DNA from: [Clostridium] celerecrescens 18A
GTDB taxonomy: Bacteria; Bacillota; Clostridia; Lachnospirales; Lachnospiraceae
NCBI RefSeq assembly: GCF_002797975.1
Contig: NZ_PGET01000001.1
Span: 2,170,001-2,234,000, forward strand
Direction of reading: 5' to 3'
Length of the DNA stretch: 64,000 nt
Both the position numbers and the translations under genes were made by a program. The first letter of the stretch is position 1, and the number at the start of each line of letters is the position of its first letter. Shown here piece after piece: positions 17,244 to 25,506 of the stretch. Below the pieces are notes generated by a model. That model saw only the letters and a program-made list of their open reading frames with translations. It had not been told where the DNA came from and made no database searches.

Positions 17244-18260
17244 ATGATCATTATTATGAAGCCTAACGCTTCCGAGGAAGCTGTTGGTAAAATAAAAGAC
17301 TTAATCGAATCAAACGGACTTCAGGCTCATTTATCAAAAGGGACGGAAGTAACAATCGTAGGCGTTGTAGGCGATAAGACGAAACTCCAGGGCGCAAACA
17401 TCGAGATGTTGGAAGGTGTTGACAAGATCGTTGCTGTGACCGAAACCTACAAGCTGGTGAATAAAAAATTTCATCCGGAAGATTCCGTTATAACCATTGG
17501 AAACGCAAAAATCGGACCAGGCCATCTCACCATAATGGCAGGTCCATGCGCCATAGAAAATCACGATATGGTACTTGAAACTGCTTTTGCAGTAAAAAAA
17601 GCAGGCGCACAGTTCCTGCGCGGCGGTGCCTATAAGCCCAGAACCTCTCCATACGCATTTCAGGGTCTTGAGGAGGAAGGGCTGAAATACATGAAGGAGG
17701 CCAGGGAAGCCACCGGGCTTAACATAGTCTGTGAAGTCACAAGCCTGCGGGCTCTTGAAACATCCGTAAAATATGTGGACATGATCCAGATCGGTGCACG
17801 GAATATGCAGAATTTTGAGCTTTTAAAAGAAGCAGGAAAGACCGGCATCCCGGTTCTGCTTAAGAGAGGCCTGTCCGCTACCATTGATGAATGGCTGAAT
17901 GCCGCAGAATACATTGCTTCTGAAGGAAATACAAATATCGTGCTTTGTGAACGGGGAATCCGTACCTTCGAGACTGCTACCAGAAACACCCTGGATATCA
18001 GTGCCGTACCGGTTATCCGCGCTAAGAGCCACCTACCAATCATCATTGACCCAAGCCACGCAACAGGAGTACGGGCTTATATTGAGCCGATCTCCAAGGC
18101 TGCCATAGCAGTAGGTGCTGACGGGATCATCGTGGAAGTTCATCCATGCCCAGCCTGCGCCCTGTCAGACGGCCCCCAGTCCCTGACCTTTGAACAGTTT
18201 GATAATTTGATCGATGAATTAAAACCTTACGCCAGGCTTGCGGGGAGGACATGTGAATGA
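17244..18260 (+). CDS. aroF: 3-deoxy-7-phosphoheptulonate (DAHP) synthase
   Basis: A 338-residue enzyme that condenses phosphoenolpyruvate with erythrose-4-phosphate, the first step of the shikimate pathway. It is the AroA-beta type. A small N-terminal regulatory domain (residues 1-70) is followed by a KDO8P-like barrel with MAGPCAIEN, FLRGGAYKPRTSPYAFQG, RGLSATIDEWLNAAEYI and IIDPSHATG. It starts with MIIIMKP after GAGAGGA, downstream of a strong promoter. The stop overlaps the next start by four bases (ATGA), so it is coupled to tyrA. Feedback control is likely through the N-terminal domain. Confidence 0.95.
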   Translation: MIIIMKPNASEEAVGKIKDLIESNGLQAHLSKGTEVTIVGVVGDKTKLQGANIEMLEGVDKIVAVTETYKLVNKKFHPEDSVITIGNAKIGPGHLTIMAGPCAIENHDMVLETAFAVKKAGAQFLRGGAYKPRTSPYAFQGLEEEGLKYMKEAREATGLNIVCEVTSLRALETSVKYVDMIQIGARNMQNFELLKEAGKTGIPVLLKRGLSATIDEWLNAAEYIASEGNTNIVLCERGIRTFETATRNTLDISAVPVIRAKSHLPIIIDPSHATGVRAYIEPISKAAIAVGADGIIVEVHPCPACALSDGPQSLTFEQFDNLIDELKPYARLAGRTCE

Positions 18261-19354
18261 GCGATGCCACCATTGCCTTTATCGGGCTTGGTCTCATCGG
18301 CGGTTCTATCGCCAGAGGGATCAAGCGTGAAGAACCAAATACAAAAATCATGGCCTACATGCGCACCCGTTCCAGGCTTTTGCAGGCAAAAGAAGACGGG
18401 ATCGTTGATGTCATCTTAGACGGAATCGGAGAAGAACTCCGGGAATGCGATCTTATCTTCCTCTGTACTCCTGTGGAATACAATGCAAAGTATTTGTCAG
18501 AAATCCAGCCTTTCTTAAAGCCTGGAGCCATCATTACCGACGTAGGAAGCACCAAGACAGATATTCATGAGGAAGTAAGCCGTCTTGGCATGGAAAATAG
18601 GTTTGTGGGAGGCCACCCTATGGCCGGTTCGGAAAAGACCGGATATGAGAGCTCCACCGATCATTTGCTTGAGAATGCTTATTATATCATTACTCCTACC
18701 CAGTCTTCTACCGAGGAACAGGTAAGCCGCCTGGTGCGGATCGCAAACATGATCGGCTCCATTCCCCTCGTCCTCAATTATCGCGAACATGACTTTATTA
18801 CCGCAGCAATCAGTCATCTGCCCCATATCGTAGCCTCCAGTCTGGTGAACCTTGTGAAGGCTTCCGATAATGAAGAAGGGCTTATGAAACGGCTTGCTGC
18901 CGGAGGCTTTAAGGACATTACAAGAATCGCTTCTTCCTCTCCGGAAATGTGGGAACAGATCTGTATGACAAACAACCAGAATCTTTCTGTGATTCTGGAA
19001 CGCTATATTGCCTCTTTAAGTCAAGTCCTGGGTGAGCTTAAGGCAAATGACAAACAATCGATTTACCAGCTGTTTGAAACCTCCAGGGATTACCGCAACT
19101 CCTTTTCAGAAAAGGTACCGGGCCTCATTGCACCGGATTATTCCTTCACGGTGGATATGGCTGACGAAGTAGGTGCTATTTCCACCTTATCCGTCATCCT
19201 GGCCGCTAAGGGCATCAGCATTAAGAACATCGGCATCAACCACAACAGGGAGCACGGAGAGGGAACTTTAAGGATTGCGTTTTATGACAAAGAAACCATG
19301 GACAACGCATGGAAACAGCTGGAACGGTACCACTACGATTTAATTTCAAATTAA
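18257..19354 (+). CDS. tyrA: Prephenate dehydrogenase with ACT domain
   Basis: A 365-residue enzyme that oxidatively decarboxylates prephenate to 4-hydroxyphenylpyruvate for tyrosine synthesis. The Rossmann motif GLGLIGGSIARGI is at residues 10-22, and the catalytic region VGGHPMAGSEKTGYE and ISHLPHIVASSL is present. Residues from about 295 form an ACT domain (VGAISTLSVILAAKGISIKN), the usual tyrosine-sensing module in Firmicutes. It overlaps the DAHP synthase gene by four bases and lies 14 bases before the EPSP synthase start. Confidence 0.95.
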   Translation: MSDATIAFIGLGLIGGSIARGIKREEPNTKIMAYMRTRSRLLQAKEDGIVDVILDGIGEELRECDLIFLCTPVEYNAKYLSEIQPFLKPGAIITDVGSTKTDIHEEVSRLGMENRFVGGHPMAGSEKTGYESSTDHLLENAYYIITPTQSSTEEQVSRLVRIANMIGSIPLVLNYREHDFITAAISHLPHIVASSLVNLVKASDNEEGLMKRLAAGGFKDITRIASSSPEMWEQICMTNNQNLSVILERYIASLSQVLGELKANDKQSIYQLFETSRDYRNSFSEKVPGLIAPDYSFTVDMADEVGAISTLSVILAAKGISIKNIGINHNREHGEGTLRIAFYDKETMDNAWKQLERYHYDLISN

Positions 19355-19368
19355 AAGAGAGGATTCCT

Positions 19369-20646
19369 ATGAAATTCACAAAAGCCTCCCCTTTAAAGGG
19401 CGAAATAACCATACCAGGTGACAAGTCCATCTCTCACCGCAGCGTGATGTTTGGTTCTATTGCAAAAGGAACCACGGAAATCAGCCACTTTCTCCAGGGG
19501 GCCGACTGCCTTTCCACCATCTCCTGCTTTAAGAAAATGGGAATTCAGATTGAAAACAACCAGGACACTGTCATTGTCCATGGCAATGGACTCCGGGGCT
19601 TAAAAAAACCGGAAACAATCTTAGACTGCGGAAACAGCGGAACCACCACACGCCTGATCTCCGGTCTTCTGGCTGCTCAGGATTTTGATATAACCTTAAC
19701 CGGTGACGAATCCATTCAAAAACGACCTATGAAGCGCATTATGGACCCGTTATCCTTAATGGGGGCTGATATAAAGAGCGTAAAGGAAAATGGCTGTGCT
19801 CCTCTTTCCATAGGAGGTAAAAAGCTTCACGGCATCCATTATACAAGCCCGGTAGCTTCCGCCCAGATAAAATCCTGCATCCTATTAGCCGGACTGTATG
19901 CAGAGGGCGAAACAAAGGTGACGGAACCTTATGTATCCAGAAACCATTCGGAAATCATGCTGAAATATTTTGGGGCCAATGTTAAGACAGAAGGAACCAC
20001 CGCCTGCATCGCTCCCGCTGAAGAACTCTACGGGAATAAGATCGTTGTTTCGGGGGATATCTCTTCTGCTGCTTACTTTATTGCGGCAGGCCTGATGATT
20101 CCGGGATCAGAAATACTAATTAAGCATGTCGGAATTAACCCTACCCGGGATGGGATCATTCACGTTTGCCGGGATATGGGTGCTGATATCACTCTGTTGA
20201 AGGTGAATACGGATTCCGGGGAACCTACTGCGGATATTCTGGTAAAATCCGGCTCTCTGCAAGGTATTACTATCGGCGGTGCTATTATCCCTACCCTCAT
20301 CGATGAGCTTCCCATGATCGCTGCCATGGCCTGCTTCGCAGAGGGCGAAACCATTATAAAGGATGCAGCGGAATTAAAAGTAAAGGAATCCAACCGCATT
20401 GAGGTTATGGTGAGGAATTTATCTGCCATGGGAGCCGATGTAGAGGAAACAGAGGATGGCATGATCATCAGAGGCGGAAAGCCTCTTCACGGTGCTGTCA
20501 TAGACAGCAAGCTGGATCACCGGATCGCCATGACCTTTGCAGTTGCAGGGCTTTGTGCAGAAGGAGAAACAGAAATCTTAGGCGCAGAATGCGTGAATAT
20601 CTCTTATCCTGGCTTTTATCAGGATCTGGAGAGATTGATGAAATAA
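19369..20646 (+). CDS. aroA: 5-enolpyruvylshikimate-3-phosphate synthase
   Basis: A 425-residue enzyme that transfers enolpyruvate to shikimate-3-phosphate. Recognised motifs are PGDKSISHRSVMFGSIA, LDCGNSGTTTRLISGLLAAQ, ESIQKRPMKRIMDPL and ESNRIEVM. The start at 19369 follows AGAGAGGA; the longer frame overlaps tyrA without support. It is the last gene of the three-gene aro operon and is followed by a terminator. The GNSGTTTR stretch keeps a threonine after Gly-Thr, unlike the conserved alanine/glycine of class I plant enzymes; glyphosate sensitivity cannot be judged from that alone. Confidence 0.95.
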   Translation: MKFTKASPLKGEITIPGDKSISHRSVMFGSIAKGTTEISHFLQGADCLSTISCFKKMGIQIENNQDTVIVHGNGLRGLKKPETILDCGNSGTTTRLISGLLAAQDFDITLTGDESIQKRPMKRIMDPLSLMGADIKSVKENGCAPLSIGGKKLHGIHYTSPVASAQIKSCILLAGLYAEGETKVTEPYVSRNHSEIMLKYFGANVKTEGTTACIAPAEELYGNKIVVSGDISSAAYFIAAGLMIPGSEILIKHVGINPTRDGIIHVCRDMGADITLLKVNTDSGEPTADILVKSGSLQGITIGGAIIPTLIDELPMIAAMACFAEGETIIKDAAELKVKESNRIEVMVRNLSAMGADVEETEDGMIIRGGKPLHGAVIDSKLDHRIAMTFAVAGLCAEGETEILGAECVNISYPGFYQDLERLMK

Positions 20647-20675
20647 AATAGATCAGTACATTTATGTCTGATTAC

Positions 20676-20714
20676 AAAAATGCCGGGAGAACTTAAGTTC
20701 AACCCGGTATTTTT
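20676..20714. terminator. Bidirectional terminator between aroA and the hydrolase gene
   Basis: AAAAATGCCGGG and CCCGGTATTTTT pair around an inner GAACTTAAGTTC palindrome. It serves the converging aro operon and the nicotinamidase-like gene. Confidence 0.85.
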
Positions 20715-20721
20715 ATTGATT

Positions 20722-21234
20722 CTATAAAACTTCGATTTGGCACATCTTCATAGCCTCTAACGAATTTTCATGGCTTTTTACAGTCACACCCGCACAGCAG
20801 GAGGAGTCCACCAGCACCGGAGTCTCAGGAAGAAAAGCTTTGACCAACAGGGCATTGGAAATCACACAGATGTCCGTACATAAACCCACCAGTTCAATGG
20901 ATTCATATTCTCTTTCTGTCACATATTCTCCAATCACTGAGCTTCCAAACGTGTTTTTTTCAAAACGTATCCCCTGAAATTCCTTTAAGGAATTATCAAG
21001 CTCCCATCCGGCTGTTCCCCTGACACAGTGAACGACCGGTAGTTTTTTCCCCTCCTGAGAATTAAGATAATTCTCCTCATGGGTATCCAGGGTGAAGATC
21101 ACTTCATCTCCTGCTGCCTGATATTCCTCTATTTTTCTTTTTACCTTAGGAACGATAGACACCGCCTCGGGCGTTCCCAGGGAGCCGTCGATAAAATCCT
21201 TTTGCATATCTACTACGATTAACAACTTTTTCAT
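20722..21234 (-). CDS. Nicotinamidase/isochorismatase-like cysteine hydrolase
   Basis: A 170-residue cysteine hydrolase. The catalytic aspartate is in LIVVDMQKDFIDG, the metal-type site is LDTHEENY followed by VVHCVRGTAGWEL, a lysine is in FEKNTFGSS, and the nucleophile cysteine is in GLCTDICVISNALL. The DxH and HC positions match nicotinamidase (nicotinamide to nicotinate, NAD salvage) better than isochorismatase. The start at 21234 has GGAGG seven bases upstream. It is monocistronic and converges on aroA, sharing its terminator. Confidence 0.85.
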   Translation of the reverse strand: MKKLLIVVDMQKDFIDGSLGTPEAVSIVPKVKRKIEEYQAAGDEVIFTLDTHEENYLNSQEGKKLPVVHCVRGTAGWELDNSLKEFQGIRFEKNTFGSSVIGEYVTEREYESIELVGLCTDICVISNALLVKAFLPETPVLVDSSCCAGVTVKSHENSLEAMKMCQIEVL

Positions 21235-21523
21235 GGACAAACCTCCGATAATAAATAGTGTTTATAGTTTAACACATTTGCACTCATAAGCATATTTTTT
21301 TCTTCACATTTTTGCTGGAATTATTTTTACTTTAATGCCATGTTCATTTTCTTGTTATAATATTACGTTCTCTCCGATCGCACTTACGAAAAGTAGAATT
21401 TCCGCAGTAATCAAAAAAATAAATGGATGGATAGCAATTAATATAGTATAATTTTCCGATAACAATGAAAGGTGATATAAAGGTAATTTATATTAGCTTT
21501 CATCAGAAAGTAAGGTGATGAAT
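21235..21523. other. AT-rich intergenic region
   Basis: This is a divergent promoter region between the hydrolase and acetyltransferase genes. I see no gene, RNA or clear operator in it. Confidence 0.5.
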
Positions 21524-22258
21524 ATGCACAGCAAGGTTGAAGCCATGTTTAATGATTGGGATGAAGCTCTAATATGGTCATGTTTGCAAGGTCATATGGG
21601 AAACATTGTCTTAGATAATGAAAAAAATCCCGCGTCTGCAATGATTGAAATCGGTGACTTCTGCTTTTTCGCAGGCCAGTCAAATACCGCCCTTTTTCAT
21701 GATTTAGAAGGAGAAAAGCTGCTCATACCGAAAGATAACGCTTGGGAAGCACTGATCGAGAATTTTTTTGATGGTCGTGTAAGTAAAATATTTCGCTATG
21801 CAATTAAAAAGGAACCAGATGTTTTTGATAAAGCAAGACTGGCTTCTTTCATTAATGGTCTCGATGACTGTTATGAGCTTCGGATGATAGACAAAGAAGT
21901 ATATGAATTAGCTGGACAGGAAGCATGGTCCGTGGATTTATGTTCTCAGTTTAAAGATTATGCTGACTATCAGCGCCGGGCATTCGGGGTATCAATATTA
22001 CACAATGGTAAATTGGTGGCAGGTGCTTCCCCTTATGCTGTTTATAATAATGGTATTGAAATTGAGATAGATACAAAACCCGATTATAGAGGCAAGGGAC
22101 TAGCGACAGTATGCGGAGCAAAATTGATCCTTGAAAGCCTGGAACGAAATGTTTATCCAAGTTGGGATGCTCATGACTTACGTTCTGTAGCTTTAGCAGA
22201 AAAACTCGGTTATCACCTTTCCCATCCATATGTGACATATGAACTGATAGGCAGGTAG
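21524..22258 (+). CDS. GNAT-family acetyltransferase
   Basis: A 244-residue protein. The C-terminal half has the GNAT acetyl-CoA loop IEIEIDTKPDYRGKGLATVC, followed by CGAKLILESL and a WDAHDLRSVALAEKLGYH end. The N-terminal half is the longer helical domain seen in GNAT proteins of the GNAT_acetyltran group. The ATG at 21524 is best spaced from AAGG; GTG at 21515 and ATG at 21518 are also in frame. The substrate is unknown. It precedes the T-box leader by about 40 bases but has its own upstream region. Confidence 0.8.
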   Translation: MHSKVEAMFNDWDEALIWSCLQGHMGNIVLDNEKNPASAMIEIGDFCFFAGQSNTALFHDLEGEKLLIPKDNAWEALIENFFDGRVSKIFRYAIKKEPDVFDKARLASFINGLDDCYELRMIDKEVYELAGQEAWSVDLCSQFKDYADYQRRAFGVSILHNGKLVAGASPYAVYNNGIEIEIDTKPDYRGKGLATVCGAKLILESLERNVYPSWDAHDLRSVALAEKLGYHLSHPYVTYELIGR

Positions 22259-22294
22259 GCAGACAGGCAATTTCTGACTTTTTCTAATTAACAG

Positions 22295-22323
22295 TTGACA
22301 AATCCATACAGACGTATTAATAT
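22295..22323 (+). promoter_or_regulatory. Promoter of the T-box transcript
   Basis: TTGACA (22295-22300) is 17 bases from TAATAT (22318-22323), giving a transcript start near 22330 at the head of the leader. Confidence 0.8.
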
Positions 22324-22329
22324 ACTGTT

Positions 22330-22620
22330 TAAATGAAATAAAAATAAACCGTTGAAAAAGAAGAGTAAGCTTTCCAGGCAATATTTCAGAGAGCCGCCGT
22401 TGGTGCGAGTGCGGTATAAAGCTGATAGCTGAATGGACTTTTGAGGGCGGCCCCGAACCATTGTTCCAGTAGGGGCTGACGGAGACCACAACCGTTATTT
22501 CCCGTGGCATATATGTTAGTATATGAAAAGTGGACTTTTTTAAAGTCAATTTGAGTGGCACCGCGGATTGTATGATTCGTCTCAAGTACGTTTTTTTGCG
22601 TACTTGGGACTTTTTTTATT
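22330..22620 (+). promoter_or_regulatory. Tryptophan-type T-box leader
   Basis: The leader has the standard T-box parts: an AGAGAG motif early in stem I (near 22389), a specifier loop GAATGGACTTTTGAG with candidate codon TGG at 22434-22436 followed by A, and the T-box sequence GAGTGGCACCGCGG at 22553-22566. The terminator is GTCTCAAGTACG/CGTACTTGGGAC (22579-22610) with seven T. Uncharged tRNA-Trp should favour the antiterminator and switch on the importer genes downstream. The specifier agrees with the downstream TrpXYZ-like transporter. Confidence 0.92.
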
Positions 22621-22677
22621 TTCAGGATATCCGTTCCCTCTTCTTTTCAACGGAAACCATCTTAAGGAGGAAATATT

Positions 22678-23745
22678 ATGAAAAAATCGATCAAACCCCT
22701 GTTACTTGCTGCTATGGCAGCTGCCGCACTCTCCGGCTGTTCTTCCAAGTCAGCTCCGGAAGAACCTGCTGATAATAATTCTACAACCCAGGCATCTTCT
22801 GGTACTGAGGCTGGAAATGCTGCAGACGGCACATCCTATACCATTGGTGTCGGACAGTTTGCAGAGCACGGTTCCCTTGATAACTGCCGGGAAGGCTTTT
22901 TACAGGGCCTTGCAGAAGAAGGGATCGAGGAAGGGAAAAACTTAACCGTCATGTATGAAAATGCACAGGCAGACGGAGGAACCGCAAGCCAGATCGTTAA
23001 TAACTTCCTTTCAAAAAAAGTGGATTTGATCTGCGGCATCGCTACCCCAATGGCTCAGGCTGCCTATAGCGGAGCAAAAAAGGCCAGCGTTCCCGTCATT
23101 TTCACGGCAGTTACAGATCCGGTTGCCGCGGCTCTGGCTAATGAGGATGGAACTCCGGTTGGGGAAATCACCGGAACCAGTGATAAGCTTCCCGTGGAAA
23201 AACAGCTGGAAATGATCCGCAAGATTCTTCCCGATGCTAAGACCATCGGCATCCTTTACAGCACCAGTGAGGTGAACTCAGAAACAGCAATCAAGGAATA
23301 TAAAGCCGCAGCCGCTTCCTATGGCTTTGAAATCGTAGAAGGCCCGGTATCCGCAACTGCTGATATCCCCCTGGCAACTGACAGCATTCTGGAAAAGGTT
23401 GACTGCTTAAACAACTTAACGGATAACACCGTAGTAAGCTCTCTTCCTCTGATCCTGGATAAGGCCGGAAAGAAGAACATACCCGTATTCGGCAGTGAAG
23501 TAGAACAGGTAAAAATCGGCTGTCTGGCTTCCATTGGTCTTGATTATGTGGACTTAGGCAAGCAGACCGGTATAATGGCCGCAAAGGTATTAAAGGGCGA
23601 AGCAAAAGCAAGCGAAATAAATTTTGAAGTGATCAAGGAAGCCGCATTCTACGGAAATTCAAAGGTTGCCGAAAACCTGGGGATTACCCTTCCGTCAGAG
23701 CTCACCGGTTCTGCTGCTGAAATTTTTACAGAAATTGCCCACTAG
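22678..23745 (+). CDS. trpX: TrpX-like ABC importer binding lipoprotein
   Basis: A 355-residue lipoprotein of the ABC_sub_bind family. The signal peptide MKKSIKPLLLAAMAAAAL ends in the lipobox LSGC, followed by a Ser/Ala/Glu linker and the periplasmic-type fold (TIGVGQFAEHGSLDNCREGF, LPDAKTIGILYSTSEVNS). It should bind tryptophan or a precursor outside the membrane. AAGGAGG precedes the start, 58 bases after the T-box terminator. The trpX name rests on the family plus the Trp T-box, not on a biochemical feature visible here. Confidence 0.85.
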   Translation: MKKSIKPLLLAAMAAAALSGCSSKSAPEEPADNNSTTQASSGTEAGNAADGTSYTIGVGQFAEHGSLDNCREGFLQGLAEEGIEEGKNLTVMYENAQADGGTASQIVNNFLSKKVDLICGIATPMAQAAYSGAKKASVPVIFTAVTDPVAAALANEDGTPVGEITGTSDKLPVEKQLEMIRKILPDAKTIGILYSTSEVNSETAIKEYKAAAASYGFEIVEGPVSATADIPLATDSILEKVDCLNNLTDNTVVSSLPLILDKAGKKNIPVFGSEVEQVKIGCLASIGLDYVDLGKQTGIMAAKVLKGEAKASEINFEVIKEAAFYGNSKVAENLGITLPSELTGSAAEIFTEIAH

Positions 23746-23783
23746 TGCTAAATACAAGGAATATAATTGGAGGAAGTTAAACC

Positions 23784-24668
23784 ATGTCAATCATACTTGG
23801 CGTTTTGGAAGAAGGCCTGGTCTATGCCATTATGGCACTGGGCGTTTACATCACTTATAAGATTCTGGATTTTCCCGATCTTTCTGTCGATGGAACCTTC
23901 CCTTTGGGAGGCGCAATTACCGTTACCATGATCCTGGCCGGAATAAATCCGGCGGCAACGCTATTGATTGCCTTTGCCGTCGGTGCCCTGGCCGGATGCA
24001 TCACCGGCTTCATCCATGTTAAATTAAAGGTACGGGATCTTCTGTCAGGTATCATTGTCATGACTGCCCTCTATTCTGTGAACCTAAGGGTAGCCGGAAA
24101 GTCCAATGTCCCATTTTTTAATAATGATTCCATCTTTGAAAACAGTTTTGTAAACCGCCTGTTTCCCGGGAAGCTTGCAGATATCAGCGTTGTGATTATA
24201 TTAGTAGTCATCGTGGTGATCGTTAAGCTTTTGCTTGACCAATATCTGAAGACCCGCTCCGGCTATTTGCTAAGAGCTGTGGGTGACAATGAAACTCTTG
24301 TTACCTCTCTTGCCAAGGACAAAGGCATGGTTAAGATCATCGGTCTTGCCATCGCAAACGGCCTGGCTGCTCTGGCCGGTTCCGTATACTGCCAGCAAAA
24401 AGGGTTTTTTGAAATCAGTATGGGAACAGGTACCATTGTAATTGGTCTTGCCAATGTAATCATTGGAACAAAGCTGTTTAAACGGGTTGGGTTTGTGAAA
24501 TCCACCACCGCGGTCATTATCGGCTCTATCATTTACAAAGCCTGCGTGTCTTTTGCTATTTATCTTGGAATGGAAGCATCGGATTTAAAACTGATCACAT
24601 CAGTGTTGTTCCTGGCTATTCTGGTACTCAGCAACGGCAGGGAAAAGAAGGTGAAACATCATGCTTGA
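23784..24668 (+). CDS. trpY: TrpY-like ABC importer permease
   Basis: A 294-residue membrane protein of the BPD_transp_2 (branched-chain amino acid/ribose type) permease family, with about eight or nine hydrophobic segments. Motifs include FPDLSVDGTFPLGGAI and a cytoplasmic RAVGDNETLVTSLAKD loop that should contact the ATPase. GGAGG lies upstream. The stop overlaps the ATPase start by eight bases, so the two subunits are coupled. Confidence 0.88.
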   Translation: MSIILGVLEEGLVYAIMALGVYITYKILDFPDLSVDGTFPLGGAITVTMILAGINPAATLLIAFAVGALAGCITGFIHVKLKVRDLLSGIIVMTALYSVNLRVAGKSNVPFFNNDSIFENSFVNRLFPGKLADISVVIILVVIVVIVKLLLDQYLKTRSGYLLRAVGDNETLVTSLAKDKGMVKIIGLAIANGLAALAGSVYCQQKGFFEISMGTGTIVIGLANVIIGTKLFKRVGFVKSTTAVIIGSIIYKACVSFAIYLGMEASDLKLITSVLFLAILVLSNGREKKVKHHA

Positions 24669-25434
24669 ACTTCAAAACATCAATAAATATTACAACCAGG
24701 GAACGGTCAATGAGATATGCCTGTTCCAGAACTTTAATCTTACCATCAAAGACCAGCAGTTCGTATCTGTGGTAGGAAGCAACGGCTCCGGCAAGACTTC
24801 CCTGTTAAACATCATCTGCGGAAGCATTCCTTTGGACAGCGGTTCCATCCTGGTAGGCGGCGCCGACATCACAAACATGCCGGAATTTAAGCGCCAGCGT
24901 CGAATCGGAAGAGTTTACCAGAATCCGGCTATGGGCACATGTCCCAATATGACCATCCTGGAAAATATGGCTCTGGCTGATACTAAGGGAAAGCCCTTTA
25001 ATCTTCTTCCCGGCACCAACAAGCAGCGGATATCCTATTACAGGGAACAGCTACGTTTCCTGGGCCTCGGCTTAGAGGATAAGCTGCATGTAAAGGTGGG
25101 CGTACTTTCCGGCGGTCAGAGGCAGGCTATGGCTCTTCTCATGTCCACCATGACTCCCATTGAATTCCTGATCTTAGATGAGCACACCGCTGCCCTGGAT
25201 CCAAAAACTGCCGAGAACATCATGGAGCTGACAGATCGGATTGTGAAGGAAAAGCATTTGACCACCATTATGGTCACTCATAACCTTCGGTATGCCGTAG
25301 AATACGGTAACCGCCTGCTGATGATGCATCAGGGAAATGCCATCGTTGATAAAGAGGGGAACGAAAAGTCCAATATGGATGTGGAACACATTTTAGAGAA
25401 ATTCAATGAGATCAGCATTGAATGCGGAAATTAG
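24661..25434 (+). CDS. trpZ: TrpZ-like ABC importer ATPase
   Basis: A 257-residue ATP-binding subunit. Walker A is VGSNGSGKTS (about residues 38-47), the signature is LSGGQRQAMALLM, Walker B is FLILDEHTAALDP, and the switch histidine is in MVTHNLRYAVEYG. It powers the tryptophan-type importer and is the last gene of the T-box operon, followed by a strong terminator. Confidence 0.92.
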   Translation: MLELQNINKYYNQGTVNEICLFQNFNLTIKDQQFVSVVGSNGSGKTSLLNIICGSIPLDSGSILVGGADITNMPEFKRQRRIGRVYQNPAMGTCPNMTILENMALADTKGKPFNLLPGTNKQRISYYREQLRFLGLGLEDKLHVKVGVLSGGQRQAMALLMSTMTPIEFLILDEHTAALDPKTAENIMELTDRIVKEKHLTTIMVTHNLRYAVEYGNRLLMMHQGNAIVDKEGNEKSNMDVEHILEKFNEISIECGN

Positions 25435-25453
25435 ATCATTATTATTATTCAAT

Positions 25454-25493
25454 AAAAGAAGATCCGGCAAGTTACCTTGCCGGATCTTCTTTT
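25454..25493. terminator. Bidirectional terminator
   Basis: An 18-base perfect stem AAAAGAAGATCCGGCAAG with loop TTAC, flanked by A and T runs. It ends the trpXYZ-like operon and also the GH127 gene that converges on it. Confidence 0.9.
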
Positions 25494-25506
25494 ATATTGC
25501 CCTTTT

